Shown piece after piece: positions 1-12,425 of a stretch of 64,000 nucleotides of DNA. The number at the start of each line of letters is the position of its first letter. The first letter of the stretch is position 1. This stretch comes from Protopterus annectens. Lineage: Eukaryota > Chordata > Ceratodontiformes > Protopteridae. The notes under the pieces are model-generated. The model was not told the DNA's origin. It did no database searches and saw only the letters and a list, made by a program, of their open reading frames with translations. The stretch is from assembly GCF_019279795.1 (NCBI RefSeq), contig NC_056743.1, positions 1,782,631,466-1,782,695,465 on the forward strand, read 5' to 3'. The position numbers were made by a program, and so were the translations under genes.

Positions 1-1319
1 TATATGCCATATACCACTCGTGTACCTCATTATGGGGAACATACCTCATTTGGCATCTTAAAAAGTTCATGTTCCTCAAAGTTCCACACTGGAAGAGTCT
101 GTCACACATCCAGAGTTAGGAATGTTTTAACTGATATCCATGGTAAATTAATCATATTAATTCATTAAATGATCTTTTTTATAAGTAAAACCAGCATATT
201 TTAACCATCCTATGACCTTCCTGGTTGAATCTGTTAGTAAGCTGTTAATATGTGTTCCACATTTTGCCCATTTGTTCCCACATTATGGGGGCTCATGTTC
301 CTCATTTTGGAGATGGGAGGTTGAGAAATATGATATGCCATAAAATGGCAATTTATGAATATGGAAAAGGAACTTGTAATCATTAATCACAATAAGTGAA
401 TGTGTTGTTTTTAACCTATAATTTTACTCATTTTATAATATGTTATAATAAATATAACATATGTTATATTTAAATAAATTATAATAAATATGACAGACAT
501 GAAAATCCTTATGTGTAGGAAATGGGGGGGGGGGATGCACTGACAATTAAAATACACTAATTTTCATCAATGTTCTCATAAAACAAACTTGATACTTTAA
601 GTAAGTTAGCAACAAACAAAGTGATTACTTAAATGCTGGCAAACAATGAAATATAACTTCTGATATATCCAGTAAAATACATTGTATTAAAAACATTAGG
701 TATAAATATTATTACCATCTATTTATATTAAGTAATACGTTTTGAAAGACTTCATCAGTAAGGGTGAATATGTTAAATAACTATGTGCTATAATATTTTA
801 CTGAGGTTTTATATATGATACATCCTACTTTACTATGATTGAATTGTTTGTCATCTGTATTTCATGTAAATATTAATTGCTTATACAATAAGTAGACATT
901 TATATTGCATTAGAATTCTGCTGAATCTGCAATAGTACTGTATCTGTTCAAAATAATATAAATATAGCTTATTCCTGTTACAGATATTCTCCATATGATA
1001 ATTCAATTTATGGAGCTCAGACATTTTGGATTGTCAAGGTATGAGTGAAATCTGATGGACTTAAGTTTATCCATCAGATTAGGAATAATTTTCATTCCAT
1101 GGCTAGTGCAGATCTTAGTTTTGTTAACATTTATTAATTTAAATTTATTTCACAAAAACATTTTTAGTATGCCTGACCAAAACATTACTTTACTGGTAAA
1201 CACTCAAAAGTATCAAACTGATCATTTCCTTTAAGAGCTCAAACATATACTTTATAGTTAACAGAGGAAAATGTTTAATAGTCACAAAAACAAAAAATAC
1301 ATAGTCTAAATAACCTAAG
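1..1319. other. AT-rich non-coding stretch
   Basis: I see no gene or recognisable repeat here. The stretch is strongly AT-rich and holds a G-run near 524-533. Short phrases such as 'gttcctcatt' recur in the first 310 bases, possibly the remains of an old repeat. An upstream ORF1 for the LINE that begins at 1320 could not be found. Confidence 0.5.
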
Positions 1320-2270
1320 ATGAATTTAACTTTATTATCTTTAAATACCAATGGCTTAAACAATCCTAGCAAGAGATCAAATCTACTGAAATATTTAAAA
1401 TTGAACAAAGCACAAATTATCTTCCTTCAAGAAACTCATTTCAAAACAAATGACAATTACAAATGCAATCCTAAGGAATATATGATATTGGCTCAATCCA
1501 CTTATGAGACAAAGACAAAAGGGGAAACAATTTTATGGAAAACAAATGTGATTAACCCAGAAATCATTTATAAGTATGAAGATAAAGAAGGCCTTATGGC
1601 ATTAGTAATAGCTAAATATAATAACAGAATATGGACCCTAGCCAATCTATACTGGTTCCCAGGCATTGGAACAGGAACTGTTAAAAAAACACTTGGATTT
1701 CATTTCCACTAATTATAAAGGCAACTTAATATTTGGAGGAGATTTTAACTGTATATTTGATATTTCTGAAACTACAAATAAAATACCGCTGCATACATCT
1801 GCTGTATCAAAAGCTTTAAACAAGTGGATAGAATCATTTCATCTTGTAGATACTTTCAAATTTAAAGAAGATAAATCTTTGTTGTTTTCCCATCAAGATC
1901 ACAGATTTGGTACCCAAACTAGAATAGATAAAATATTTGCTGCCCATGACCTACACTCTAAAATCATTAATTTCTCAATCACTCCCTGCCCCTTTTCAGA
2001 TCACAATTCATTGATACTAAAACTTCAAAATGGGTACAAACCATTAATCGTTAACTCCAGAATTCCAGCATATATAACTAAAATTAAAGAGTTCAAACTG
2101 TGGTTATTACCTGAATTACAGTTCTTCTTAGATATTAGTTACACCACAGAGATAAATAAAATAATGATATGGGACTCATTAAATGCTTGCATATATGGTA
2201 AAACCCTAACTTGGTATAAAAAAAATCAAAGAATGGGATTCTGAATTATTAGATCTACAATCCAAACTTT
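1320..2270 (+). pseudogene. L1/Tx1-like LINE: AP-endonuclease domain, frameshifted
   Basis: The first frame (1320-1712) carries the N-terminal endonuclease blocks SLNTNGLNN and FLQETHFK. A frame change near 1670-1700 moves to a second frame (1666-2244) with GGDFNCI (the GDFN block), TRIDKIF and the catalytic-type SDHNSLI. A second frame change near 2215 gives KIKEWDSELLDLQSK, the usual region after the endonuclease, which then runs into the foreign insertion at about 2270. Endonucleases of this family nick target DNA to prime reverse transcription. This copy needs two frame corrections and is not functional. Confidence 0.75.
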
Positions 2271-2458
2271 TGTCAGTTGTTGTTGTTGTTGTGTCTTTCA
2301 GCTTTTCCCGGTTAGCGGTCGCCACAGCAGAACTCTGGTCTGCTAATGATTGGTAGTTGATTTTTACATGCCGAGTTACCAGCCCTGACACACAACCTTC
2401 AACGAAGGTACGCCCATTCACGCATGTCTCCACGCAGAAGATGCTCTAGCTGAATCAA
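2268..2458 (-). mobile_element. ~190 bp insertion inside the L1-like LINE, RTE-3'-end-like
   Basis: The coding trace of the LINE stops near 2268 and resumes near 2460. The DNA between is more GC-rich and non-homologous to the LINE. It begins with a (GTT)n run and contains 'cttttcccggttagcggtc' followed by 'gccacag'. Close to the same wording appears at 45,505-45,535 at the 3' end of the RTE-type LINE ('ctgttcccattaggggtc', 'accacag'), in the same orientation. I infer a short minus-strand RTE fragment or an RTE-mobilised SINE. No convincing target duplication was seen. Confidence 0.55.
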
Positions 2459-3700
2459 AATCATTTGGAGATGAAAAAGAAAGTAGAAGTACTAAACAAT
2501 AAATACAACAAAATTCTAACACATAAAACTAGTTTAGCTTTAGAAAAACTAAAAATTAATGCCTTGGCCACTTCTCCCAAATATTTACATAATTTATCCA
2601 CAAGAATCAAAATACAATCAAAAGCTAATAACATTAAAAGTATCTTCCATGAAAAGAAAGGAAAAATGTCTCAAATATAGGTGACATTCTTGATGCCTAT
2701 AGAAATGACTATATGGAACATTTCCAAAAAAATATATATGTATATCAATCAATTAAATCTAGATGAAAAATGTTCTAATATAAAAAAATACCAGAAAAAT
2801 TTAAACTAGATCTGCAAGCACCAATATCCTACAAAGAAATTACAGATACACTAAAAGAGGGTAAACATAATAAAGCTCCAGGTATAGATGGCATAATTAT
2901 GGAAATATATAAACTTTTTTCCTTCAAAGATACTATCCCTCTTCCATAAAGCTCTATTAGAAATTCAGTCACAAGCTTTAATACCACCCTCTTGGAGATA
3001 TTCCTTAATCACACCAATCCTAAAAGAAAACAAATCCCCAAACCTCTGTACTTCATATAGACATATATCATTATTAAATACTGACTACAAGATATTTATG
3101 ACAATATTAACTAACAGAATGAAAATACCACTATCCAAAACAATAAATAATGATTAAACTGGATTTATATATCATAGACTGACAACATTAAAAGGATAAT
3201 TTCTCTTATAGATAATAAAGAAAATAAAGAAACACTCATAATTGGCTTAGATATAGAGAAAGTCTTTGATTCCCTAAGTTGGGGCTATTTATTCACAGTC
3301 CTAATGCTATTTGAATTTCCTGCATCCTTTGTTTATCTCCTAAAGAATATGTATACAAATAATTTAGGGTATGTCAAGTTAGGTCCTTTTACCTATGAAT
3401 CTATACATATAACAAAAGATACTAAACAAGGATGTCCCATGTCACCAATTCTATTTGCTCTGGCTATTGAAATATTGGCAGAGTCAATTCATAACAATAT
3501 AAAAGTCAAATTAATAGATGTTTATGAACAATACAATTCTAAAGTAATGCTATTTGCTGATGACATATTACTAACATTATCTAATACAAAAGAAACATTA
3601 GAAGAATCAGATATATTAATTTTTAATTTTCATATGACGTTAGGACTCCATTTCAATAAATCAAATCAAAAATGTTATTTTTAAATAAAAAAAGAACTGC
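2459..3700 (+). pseudogene. L1/Tx1-like LINE: linker and reverse transcriptase domain
   Basis: The linker continues as an alpha-helical, lysine-rich frame (2465-2680). The RT follows with ISYKEITDTLKEGKHNKAPG near 2830, SLITPILKE near 3005, SLLNTDYKIF near 3070, an altered AFD block (EKVFDSLSW) near 3260, GCPMSPILFALAIEILAES (3433-3490) and the catalytic MLFADDILLT (3547-3580). At least four stops or frame changes interrupt it. An RT of this type would copy the LINE RNA at a nicked target. The catalytic FADD is still present although the protein is broken. Confidence 0.8.
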
Positions 3701-5400
3701 AGATTAAGGGGGATCACATCATAGGGAAACAAGAATCTACCTTAAAATATCTAGGAACTGAGTTATGCAAGGATAATAATGAATTAGTCTCAAAAACTAC
3801 AATAATATCATCAAAACAACTAAGGAACAGAATAATATTAACATTTGAAGATAGACTACAGTTAATAAAAATGGTTTTACTGCCCAAGATCCTATATATA
3901 ACCTTGGTAATATAACTGTTACCAGAAAGGAATATACTTAAAGAAATAAATTCATGCCTAATAACATTTTTATGGTTTTCCAAAAGAAACGGAATAGCTT
4001 TAATACATCATATCAGACCATAGAAACAGGGAGGATTAAACTTTCCTGATATAGAAACATATATAAAAGCATCAATATCTAAAACTATCTCAAATTGGAT
4101 AAGTCCAAATTACTCTGCAAATTGAAAACAATTACTAACTGCAGTATCAATAAATGAATTTGATTTACAAAAAAAAATTTCAGATAACAGATAAAAACAA
4201 TTTACCATGGCACATATTATGTATTAGTATGCAATATAACATAACTAAATCCACTAAAACTCCTATGATAAATTATTACATTGACTTATTTAGGAAAATT
4301 ATTAATGCAATATAGATTTAAAAATCTGGTTTGATTTTTAACACCATTTATAGTCACAAAGACCTTTCCACATAAAATATATAGAGAAATTATTAATTCT
4401 TTGGAACAGAAAGGATTTGTTTGTTGGCTCCAATGTATCAAAGAACTAAAAGTTTAGATATGCAAGTAATAAAAACAACATACAAAATTCAACAACAGGA
4501 CTGGCTAACTTTACAGCGTATTCTGTCATATTCGCAATATTTAAGTAGAATAATTAACAATTCTTCATTTAAACAGATACCTAAATTTATGAAATAGATA
4601 TATGAAATCATATATAATGACTTTGACATGGGAAACAGTATTTCAAAATTTTACAAAATATTGATAAACTATAAAACAACACCCAAAACCTCATATTGGA
4701 AATATATAACAAAATGACACTCAATACAGTTAACTGAAAATATTAAAACAAATATCTTATTATTGATAAAATATAATCCTTTACACAAGACTGGAAAGTT
4801 TTTAATTGGAAATGCTTGCACAGATTATTCTTAATCCCAGATGGAATCAGTAAAATTAGTTCTTCCATAAAAGGAATATGCTGAAGATGTGAACAAGTAA
4901 AAAAATGCAGATTGGAACTACTTTTTCTTTGACTGTGTTAAAATTAAGCGATTTTGGAATGGTATTAATAACTTTCTACAAGCTTTATTTAATGAATCAT
5001 TTTATTTAACTAAAGCACTTTTATTATTAAATGTGAACGAAGGTCCTCATTTGAATAGGCGAAACATGTATCTAGAATGAACTTTACTTGCAATTTCAAG
5101 GAAATGTATAACAAGAAGATGGAATACAAACACAATACCAACTTTGGAAGACTTCTACAGCCTACTGAAGACCAGAGCATTATTGGAAATTAAAATTAAA
5201 GAACTAAGAATTTATCCAAAGCCATTTATCAACAACCCTTGTTGAAAAGTCTTATAGTTGATTGACACTATACAATAATTGATCAGACACTCTGGTAATG
5301 GATTGGACATACTTATAAAGTAACTGTATACATTAAGATCTGTTATTGTGCCAGTCTAATGTAAATAGTGTACATAGTTATTTAAGATGGTATGTATAAA
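3701..5400 (+). pseudogene. L1/Tx1-like LINE: C-terminal region and 3' end
   Basis: After the RT the copy still reads STLKYLGTELCKD near 3740, LIKMVLLPKILYI near 3865, FLWFSKRNGIALIH near 3970 and GGLNFPDIETYIKA near 4035. This is the usual order of post-RT blocks in L1-type elements. Further down the frame decays, with many stops. The last coding trace is near 5230, and the AT-rich stretch to about 5400 is taken as 3' UTR. The boundary with the palindromic element that starts at about 5440 is not exact. Confidence 0.6.
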
Positions 5401-5439
5401 TACTATGGAATTCATTCAAATATTTTTGAAAAGGGTCCA

Positions 5440-6060
5440 TATCAGAACATTGAAGTATTAAAATTTTGAATGTTCTGATATCGAACAATGTTCAGCGAAT
5501 GCTAAGAATAGCGAAGCTGCAGAACAGCAAATTCTTTCCTTGGGAAAGAATTCAGTTGGCCGTTTCTGTGGCTTCGCTATTCTTAGCGCTGTGGTGGAAA
5601 GTTACAGGTTGGGTTCAGGTAAGTGTGTAATTGTTTGTATGTTAGGGTTGGGGCGGGTTAAGTGAGTCAGGGTTAGGGCACAGGTTAGGTGTGTGTGCGA
5701 TAGTGACAGACTTTAGGGTTAGGGGCAGTTTAAGTGAGTTAGGGTTAGGGCGCATGTTAGGTGAGTGTGCGATAGTGAAGGACCTTAGGGTTATGGTTTG
5801 GGTTAAGGTAAGTGGGTAGATAGTAGTGTATGTTTAGTTTAGTGTAGCGTTAGATGTAGGAATTTGTGTATGTGTGTGGTTGCTGTTTGTTTGATGTGCT
5901 TGTGTTGTGTGTATGTGTTTTGGAGCAGCAAATTTTTTCCATGGTAAAAAATTTGCTGTTCTAAATGTTCAATATTTTCATGTTTAGATGTTTTGGGGCC
6001 GATGAAATAGCGTTCGCTATTTTCATCTTTCGATAACGTGATATAAATGTTTTGAAAAAT
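5440..6060. mobile_element. Palindrome-bounded non-autonomous element with TTAGGG-type core
   Basis: The left part holds nested inverted repeats: TATCAGAACATT (5440-5451) with AATGTTCTGATA (5469-5480), and GCTAAGAATAGCGAAGC (5501-5517) with its complement at 5571-5587, enclosing a smaller hairpin at 5530-5552. The right part holds a hairpin around AGCAAATTTTTTCC (5927-5940) with its complement at 5945-5958, and GATGAAATAGCG (6001-6012) with TTCGCTATTTTCATC (6013-6027). The left AGAACAGCAAATTCTTTCC matches the reverse complement of the right arm, so the two ends form long degenerate inverted repeats. Between them lies a TTAGGG-rich tandem repeat. No protein is encoded. A foldback-like DNA transposon or MITE is the best reading. 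Confidence 0.65.
5605..5835 (+). repeat. ~72-bp minisatellite rich in TTAGGG words
   Basis: About three to four imperfect copies of a unit that includes 'aagtgagt', 'agggttagggc', 'gttaggtg' and 'tgtgcgatagtga'. Copies start near 5620, 5660, 5732 and 5810. The spacing between the two best copies is 72 bases. TTAGGG or GGGTTAGGG occurs repeatedly but is embedded in a longer unit, so this is not a plain telomere array. Confidence 0.7.
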
Positions 6061-7344
6061 AAAAAAGATTTTTGAGAAAAAAAATGAAACCAAAATTCTA
6101 GACATTTATAATATGCAGCATTTGGACCAAAAGCATGTTTAGTTTCAGATATTTAGTTTTCCATCACTGCCAAAGATCATGCATTTGCTTTTATTAATTT
6201 TAACTGAACACTGTGAGTATTTAACTACCACTGAAATTTCTTGATATCATCTTTATGTTCATTCAGAATGGTTTTAGATGTTGTAGGTCCCTTTGTTAAC
6301 ATTTGGCATATCAGCATGAAGCATAGGATAGAGGTCAGTGACGTCCCAGTTGAGGTAACGTATTTTAGGAGAGCCATCACATTATACACATGTACATCCA
6401 TGCATACCCTCTTTCCCATCAGCAGCAATGGTTTCCTGCATTTTGTGCCTCTCTTACTTCTGTAACCAACAAGGGAATCTAGTAAAATACAGTTTCTTTT
6501 TTCAGATACATGCTAATGAGATTCGGGGTTTTTTGTTTTTCTGGTAAGATAAGACTGATGCATTACCATACAATATGTTTATACTGAAATACCATTTGAC
6601 TTGCTTGTTGTTATGTTTACTTTGGAGATCTAAAAATGTATAATTTGCCATAGAGTGATAAAACTTGTGTGACTTTTAATTAACTTTGGATGCTGTGTAG
6701 ATAATTCATTTTATTAAGTGGAAGGATAGTTTCTTTGATTGTTTTCCTGTGATAATGTGTGAGGTTTACTTTTAAACTGTGTAGTGATTTACATAAAAAT
6801 CATGGTCACAATGTAAGGATACTGTTAGCTTATAAACACAAATAGCCATTGACATGTTGGAACTTCTTGCAAGTAGTAATACTCATATTACCACAGGAAG
6901 GAGTATCTAACAGAAACCCCTTTTATTTTTGTATTAACATTAGTACCATAAAATATATTTTGGCTGATAAGGTATTATTTTATACTGAAATCATCCTCAG
7001 CCAATCAGACATTTGATAACATTACCATTATGTCTTACAATGTTTGATGGATGGTACTATCATTTCTGTAGACAAAATAAAAAAAATGAGTTTGTATTTA
7101 TTATTCATAATCAACAATAGGAAAGAGTATCATATTTGTTGAGTCTTCTGAATGTGTATCATAATGGCAAAATAAAAATGTGTATCATAATGGCAAAATA
7201 ATATGTCATGAGGCATGTTAGACGCTAACTCTTCAAGCTCATTACTTCATTTCTCAACATGAGTCTGGTCAAATGTTACACATATCCCCTTAAGCTGAGA
7301 CTTCCATAGGGCAACAATGGGATTCTGTTATTAAATGCACAACT
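6061..7344. other. AT-rich non-coding stretch with a 26-bp tandem duplication
   Basis: No gene is recognised. The only clear structure is a 26-bp unit (starting 'aatgtgtatcataatggc') present twice in tandem at 7151-7176 and 7177-7200. Short open frames near 6241-6465 on both strands look like chance. Confidence 0.45.
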
Positions 7345-7360
7345 TATATATGTATGTATG

Positions 7361-7455
<95 letters not shown>
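7345..7455. repeat. Compound microsatellite (TATG)n(TA)n(CA)n
   Basis: Four TATG units are followed by about 27 TA units and then about 20 CA units, uninterrupted. The same TA-to-CA order recurs at 28.0 kb. Confidence 0.97.
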
Positions 7456-7457
<2 letters not shown>

Positions 7458-10024
7458 TGCAGTTTAAAACTGTAGAATTCTGATATTCTATTTATATATT
7501 TGTTCCCTTTTTGCTGCATTTTTGATACAAAGCTGTCCGCATGACACAGAGGAGTGAAGCTCTAACTAGAATCTAGTTGAATCAGGCTTAAGTAGCGAGC
7601 AGTATCTCAGGCACTGGAGAAGTGAAATGAAGAAGGGGAAGAGTGAAGAGTTATAAGCTACTTTCATTGCCCAGGATGAGGCTGCCAGGTATGTTGCAAG
7701 ATCAGTCACTTACTAATGCATCTCTGGTAGAGACAGTAGACTTAGTGGGAGCTGTCTGCCTGAAGATAGGATATGGGGCTGCCTTAGGGATTATGTCACT
7801 TCTGGAAGTGGGTGATGGTCTCATACCATAACTATTGCAAGATCCTCCCATTAGTGGTTATGTGGCATGGCATATATGCCAGAGCATAAAAAAATCCCCA
7901 TTAGCTGAGTGGATGACTGATGTAGGGAATGTATGAGCATAGTTGTTGCGCCAAACCCTACAATTAAAGGGTTGGTGGTTCCAAACAATTTTTTAACTTA
8001 AAAGAGATTTGTGCAATCACAACAATGTAATGTTTATGAATTATTCTTCAAAATCTGGACACGTGTGTCTACTTTTTCTCTTAGTTGCTGCATTTTTGTA
8101 TTGTTCTCAACAACTTTAGAAATAGTTGGCCGTTCTGGAAGTTTCTGTGCAAATCATACAGAACATCTTCATTCTAAGGAAGAACTTCAAACCTATCTTC
8201 AACTATCGATTCATATAAATCACAGGCAATTTCAGAATGTGCTTCTCTTTCAGAAGGTAGTACATTTGTTTCCTTCTATATTTGATTCAACACATTGCAT
8301 TCAGTACTATATATTATATTCAGATATCTCATATACCTACTATATATGAGGCATCTGTCTCAGTCTAAGGTAGGAGCTGACTTCATGCATGACCTAGAAC
8401 AATTACTTCTGAATGGCTCTTGCTAATTCTCTTGGACTTATCCTTTCATTTTATCCTCTTTCTGAAAATGAAAAACAATGCAGCATTTCTAGCAAAGTAA
8501 TATTCTGTTTGTCTTTTTTTTCATTTTATCAAGTGTAAGACATTGCTTCTGTGGTCTGGTAGTAGGAAGAGTATAGACTGGGTATCTCACTCTCTTTACC
8601 TTCGGTGCATAAGTATTTGAAATGGGGAGAGTCCTTCTCCCTGAAGTGGCATATTTCTGTATTTCAATGTAGGGAAAAAAACACTTTTATCATTGTTGCT
8701 TCATTTCATCATAAGATTATTTATGATTTCTATTAAGAATACCATGCACTGCTCTTATACTTAAACTCTAACTATTGGTTAATAAGCGAGATCCACTGTC
8801 TGGCATCCTAGGGTTTGGAATTAAACACGTATTAAATATACCCTTTATTAGACCAATCATACTTACAATCATTGTCTTCCTTAAAGTAAACCCTTCTAGA
8901 AATTTAGATTACATTCCGAACAGATCAGATAATGGTTATCTGTAAAATGAAGGCAGTCAGTTCCAGCTTTATTAGGTTGCTATTCCAGTATTTCTGAAAT
9001 CATTTCTTGTTTAGGATTATAATTACGGAAGTTACTGCAAATGACCCAGCTCTATGAAAGTCTTTCTATGTGCTCTGACACTTTAGTCAATAAAGAACTG
9101 TTCAAGTTCTCTGCTTGCACTTAACAACATAACCTAGAGTGACTCAAGGGATTTCTCTGGCTTGCCTTCTTTCAGCTAATTAGGTAGAATCACTTTGTCT
9201 GACCCAGTTATGAGAATATTAATGTAATTAGTCTCATCTCTGTATGTAAAGTGTGAGTTTTATATCCTTACACTTTGCTGATAAATGATCTGGCCCGCAT
9301 TTCATCATAACCTGTTTAAGAAGTTGCACTTCTTTCTCCTCCTGTATATATCATTTAACTGCATGGAATAACTCAGAGACCTTCCAAACCATCACGTGAC
9401 AAGAGTTCCTTCTACTTCTTGAGATAAGCTCTGCCCAATAAATCTGCAATGTGCATTTACCTGCCCGGCGGATTCTGAACTGTTAAATCATATTTGTTTT
9501 GTAAATTAAGCAATATGTTTTGCAATCTAGACGGTGCTTTGTATAATGACTTTCAGAAAGTACTCTACAGTGGTCATATATCTCATGGTCTGGGTACATC
9601 TAGTCTGTGCAACTGTAACTGTTTTCAACCATATGCTATCGGTCTGTTCACTCAAATTAATATAGCTCCACATTCAGACTATATAGGATATACGTGCAAC
9701 ATACTATGGCACTTCAGAATTTTTACATATGCTGTAACCTTCTTCACTTTTCCTGTTCTACTGTCTTCTTGATATGTCTTGCTCTAAAACTGTCCTTAAG
9801 ACATAATAATCTATGATATGTTGGGTATGAATTTAGCTAATATGGTGCTAGCCTTAGAAATCTCCTTAAGGCTTACCCATCTTCACTGAGTTTCTGCATA
9901 AGCACTATAGCTCTTTATTTGTATCATCTGGCTACAACTATCCTAAGCTTAGAATATTGTCCAGATTTCAGACTAGTAACATGAATCTGGTATTTATTTC
10001 TATTCAGATCCAGATTACACTGAA
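7456..10024. other. Non-coding stretch, possible old tRNA-derived SINE near 7.9 kb
   Basis: No gene is recognised. Around 7895-7990 the words 'agctgagtggatgactg' and 'gggttggtggttcc' resemble the A and B boxes of a tRNA-derived SINE in plus orientation, but the match is weak. Open frames at 8011-8349 and 9494-9772 have no recognisable domain and look like chance. Confidence 0.35.
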
Positions 10025-11763
10025 CCCAAAACTAACTACAACTCTTTCTTTAACTATGTCAGAAAGTTAAGAGGCTGCATCCAACAATGTCTGGAGATGG
10101 TCCAAAATAATACTGCCCACTTTGAGCAAATGGAATTAGCTAATATCCCAGCTGACAAATGTAGTGCACCATTTATTCCACCCATGGCTATGTTACAGAT
10201 TGCACAGACCCAGTTAATTCCTAAATGTCTTTGGCTTAGGTCTTCTCAGTCTTCTCCAAGGTTAAGAACACCTTCTCCATGGGCCATGATAACATACCTG
10301 ATGTGGCTTATAATCAGTACCAAATGTGGCTTATCTGAACACTTTCTTCTATAGGCTCAATTTCCACAGCTTGAGAATACAGTCATTATGATGTAACACA
10401 AAGGTAGCTAGACCATGGACCCTGGTAGCCATAGACTCTTTAATCTCACTAGCCAAATATGTAAAGTTGTGGAATATATTATCACTGACATCATTAATCT
10501 GGATAGTGAAAATCCCTTAACACTACATCCTCATCAATTTGTCAAAGGCGGGTCTTGCCTCTTTAACCTTGTTTATTTATTTGAAAGCATTGTTGTTGCA
10601 GTGGGTGGTTGCTGTGCAGCACACACAGTATACTTGGACCTGTCCAAACCTTTGTCACAAATCTCCATGAAGAGATTATTGTCAGACTTGTACACTTGAC
10701 TATAAATCCTTACATTGTGTGGTGGATTGCTAATTGCTTGTCTGACAGAACCAATGTGGTTCAAGTTACAGATGTTACTTCTGGAAACAAAATGTTACCA
10801 GTTGTGTGGGCTCATCGTTAGGCTCTTTCTTATTTGGCATCTATTGTTCAGACTTTCTGGCAAGTTAGGTGCTCTCTTCCAATCTTCCATTGACTCAGAA
10901 TTGCTCCAAAACAGGTTAGACTATATTAACAACTGGCACAAGTGAAAATGGTCTCATATGAAATGCGAAAAAATGCAGTATAGTTAATTCTGATAAATTA
11001 CACATTGCCACATCATGCCATGCAGGCAATGCACCCCTCAAATCAAGTACCATGATAAGGAGTCAAGGAACTCTTGCTGATAATTCTTTAACTTTTGATA
11101 ACCATGTCTCCATAGTAGTGCCGATGGTCTTATATCTGGCTTTACTCATTTCCAAAAGCATCTCCTTTGGATCCAAAGAAGTCTTAAATCCCCTTTACTC
11201 ATGCCTCATTAGACCTATTATTGAATATAATGACCCTTTTGCCATGTATCTGTCTAAACATATCATTCAACTTGAAAGATCTCAGAGATTCCTAATTAAA
11301 TGGCCTCAAGATATCCAGTTACCTGGACAGACTGGTATCTCTCTCTCTCTCTCTCTTTGTACATTTTCCTCTTATAGATTCACCCATGTGGATCAAGCAA
11401 GCCTTTCAAGACATGAAAATGCTGACCCCCCCTTAACCTCCTGTTCCTTCACTGAAAAATAGTTCCCCAAATACCTGTTTAAATGCACCAAACCTTCATC
11501 AGAGACAAATAAGGCATGTTGGTGTGACACAGTCATATGACAACGCATTTCCTCCTCTGCAAAAATATCCATTACATTTCAAGCATAATAGCACCCTAGC
11601 TACCTTCAAGATAAGCCTAGCTAATTGGATAAGCCACTACCAATTCTCCCCAATCTACCTTCCTTGAGGCTGGAAAAAAAAACTTTGAATATGTTTTATT
11701 GGCTTAGCTTGTAGTGCTCTGTAGACTGATTGCCTAATACTTACATATGAACTTATGAACCAG
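10025..11763 (+). mobile_element. CR1-family LINE, degenerate 5'-truncated copy
   Basis: This aligns in order with the better CR1 copies at 39.7-43.5 and 53.1-57.2 kb. The pre-RT block with IANILADRF appears as LANIPADK (near 10,140). The RT start appears as FNLTSQICKVVEYIITDIIN (near 10,440), the block HQFVKGGSCLFNLV near 10,530, TVYLDLSKPLSQI near 10,625, PYIVWWIANCLSDRTN near 10,710, and the post-RT block LIRPIIEYNDPFAMYLSKH near 11,205. It closes with the family's 3' tail 'gcctaatacttacatatga' and 'acttatgaacc'. Stops and frameshifts occur throughout and the FADD region is not readable. A (TC)n run at 11,336-11,356 interrupts the coding trace. Confidence 0.8.
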
Positions 11764-11779
11764 TAAATAACTTGACCAA

Positions 11780-12425
11780 CTCATACTTGTGGTCTTGTTT
11801 AATTTCATTCCATGCCAAAAGATCATCAGTTATATTAACTGCAGAGTCCATAATTTCAACAATCCTTGAAACAGCTCTCTGAAATACCTCTGGTACAGAT
11901 AAAATACTAATGATTAGCAAGAGACGTATTTATCTTTCCAATAATGTACTGAATGTTAATAATTTTAAACTTAACTTATAAGTTTAGTTTGCCAGAAAAC
12001 CTGATTAAAAATGTTGCAGGAAAATATTTGGTGAGGGCATATCTGTCTACCTCTTCAATTGTCAGTAAAGGATTATTCTCTCTATGAATCATTTTTTCAG
12101 GTCTTAGGTATCTATGCAAACATTTTGCTAATCTTCTTTCACAAGTGCAGCCATACTGTTAACCCATTTAGGACACTCAGTACTTAAAATTGCTTTCATG
12201 TAAGATCTTGATATATTCTCTGCATTAAAACTGTTGGCACCCTTGTAGGAAAAAAAAAAGCTTTGATATGGTATTTTCAGGTAAACCCCTTGTCCATTGA
12301 AGATATCTTCAAATTTCTGCAAAATGTCATTGCCTGAATCTGATTCTGTAGCTTTGACATTAATCTGCTCAGTCTATGGTTTGCAGTATGCTTCATTAAC
12401 TCTCAGTGCAGTTAAACTCAATTAA
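11780..12425 (-). pseudogene. Ty3/gypsy reverse transcriptase remnant
   Basis: The minus strand carries the start of a gypsy-type RT. LQKFEDIFNGQGVYLKIPY (near 12,310) corresponds to the block before the RT, ECPKWVNSMAALVKED (near 12,150) to the TxWVNSM block, and NVCIDT to the RxCIDP block. Further on, VPEVFQRAVSRIVEIMDS is followed by ITDDLLAW (near 11,835), matching the APEVFQ and VDD catalytic region. Several frameshifts lie between. The fragment ends within about 20 bases of the 3' tail of the CR1 copy at 11,763, so CR1 may have inserted here. It is a different, more degraded copy from the gypsy element at 59.5-63.4 kb. Confidence 0.7.

Larger units (their letters stand above)
1320..5400 (+). 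mobile_element. Degenerate L1/Tx1-like non-LTR retrotransposon (LINE)
   Basis: The element reads in order as an AP-endonuclease domain (1320 to about 2060), a linker (to about 2800), a reverse transcriptase (about 2820-3690) and a C-terminal region (to about 5230). All of it is broken by stops and frameshifts. The endonuclease opens with SLNTNGLNN and QETH. The RT shows APGIDG, SLLNTDYKI, GCPMSPILFALAIE and FADDILL. The downstream KYLG and GGLNFPD motifs are typical of the L1/Tx1 group rather than CR1 or RTE. No ORF1 is visible, so the copy is probably 5'-truncated or its ORF1 has decayed. The 3' end is approximate because no clear poly(A) or target duplication was found. Confidence 0.8.

Noticed and set aside
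5605..5835. Telomere or interstitial telomeric array
   Set aside because: TTAGGG words are embedded in a 72-bp unit and lie between palindromic ends, so a plain telomeric origin is not shown.
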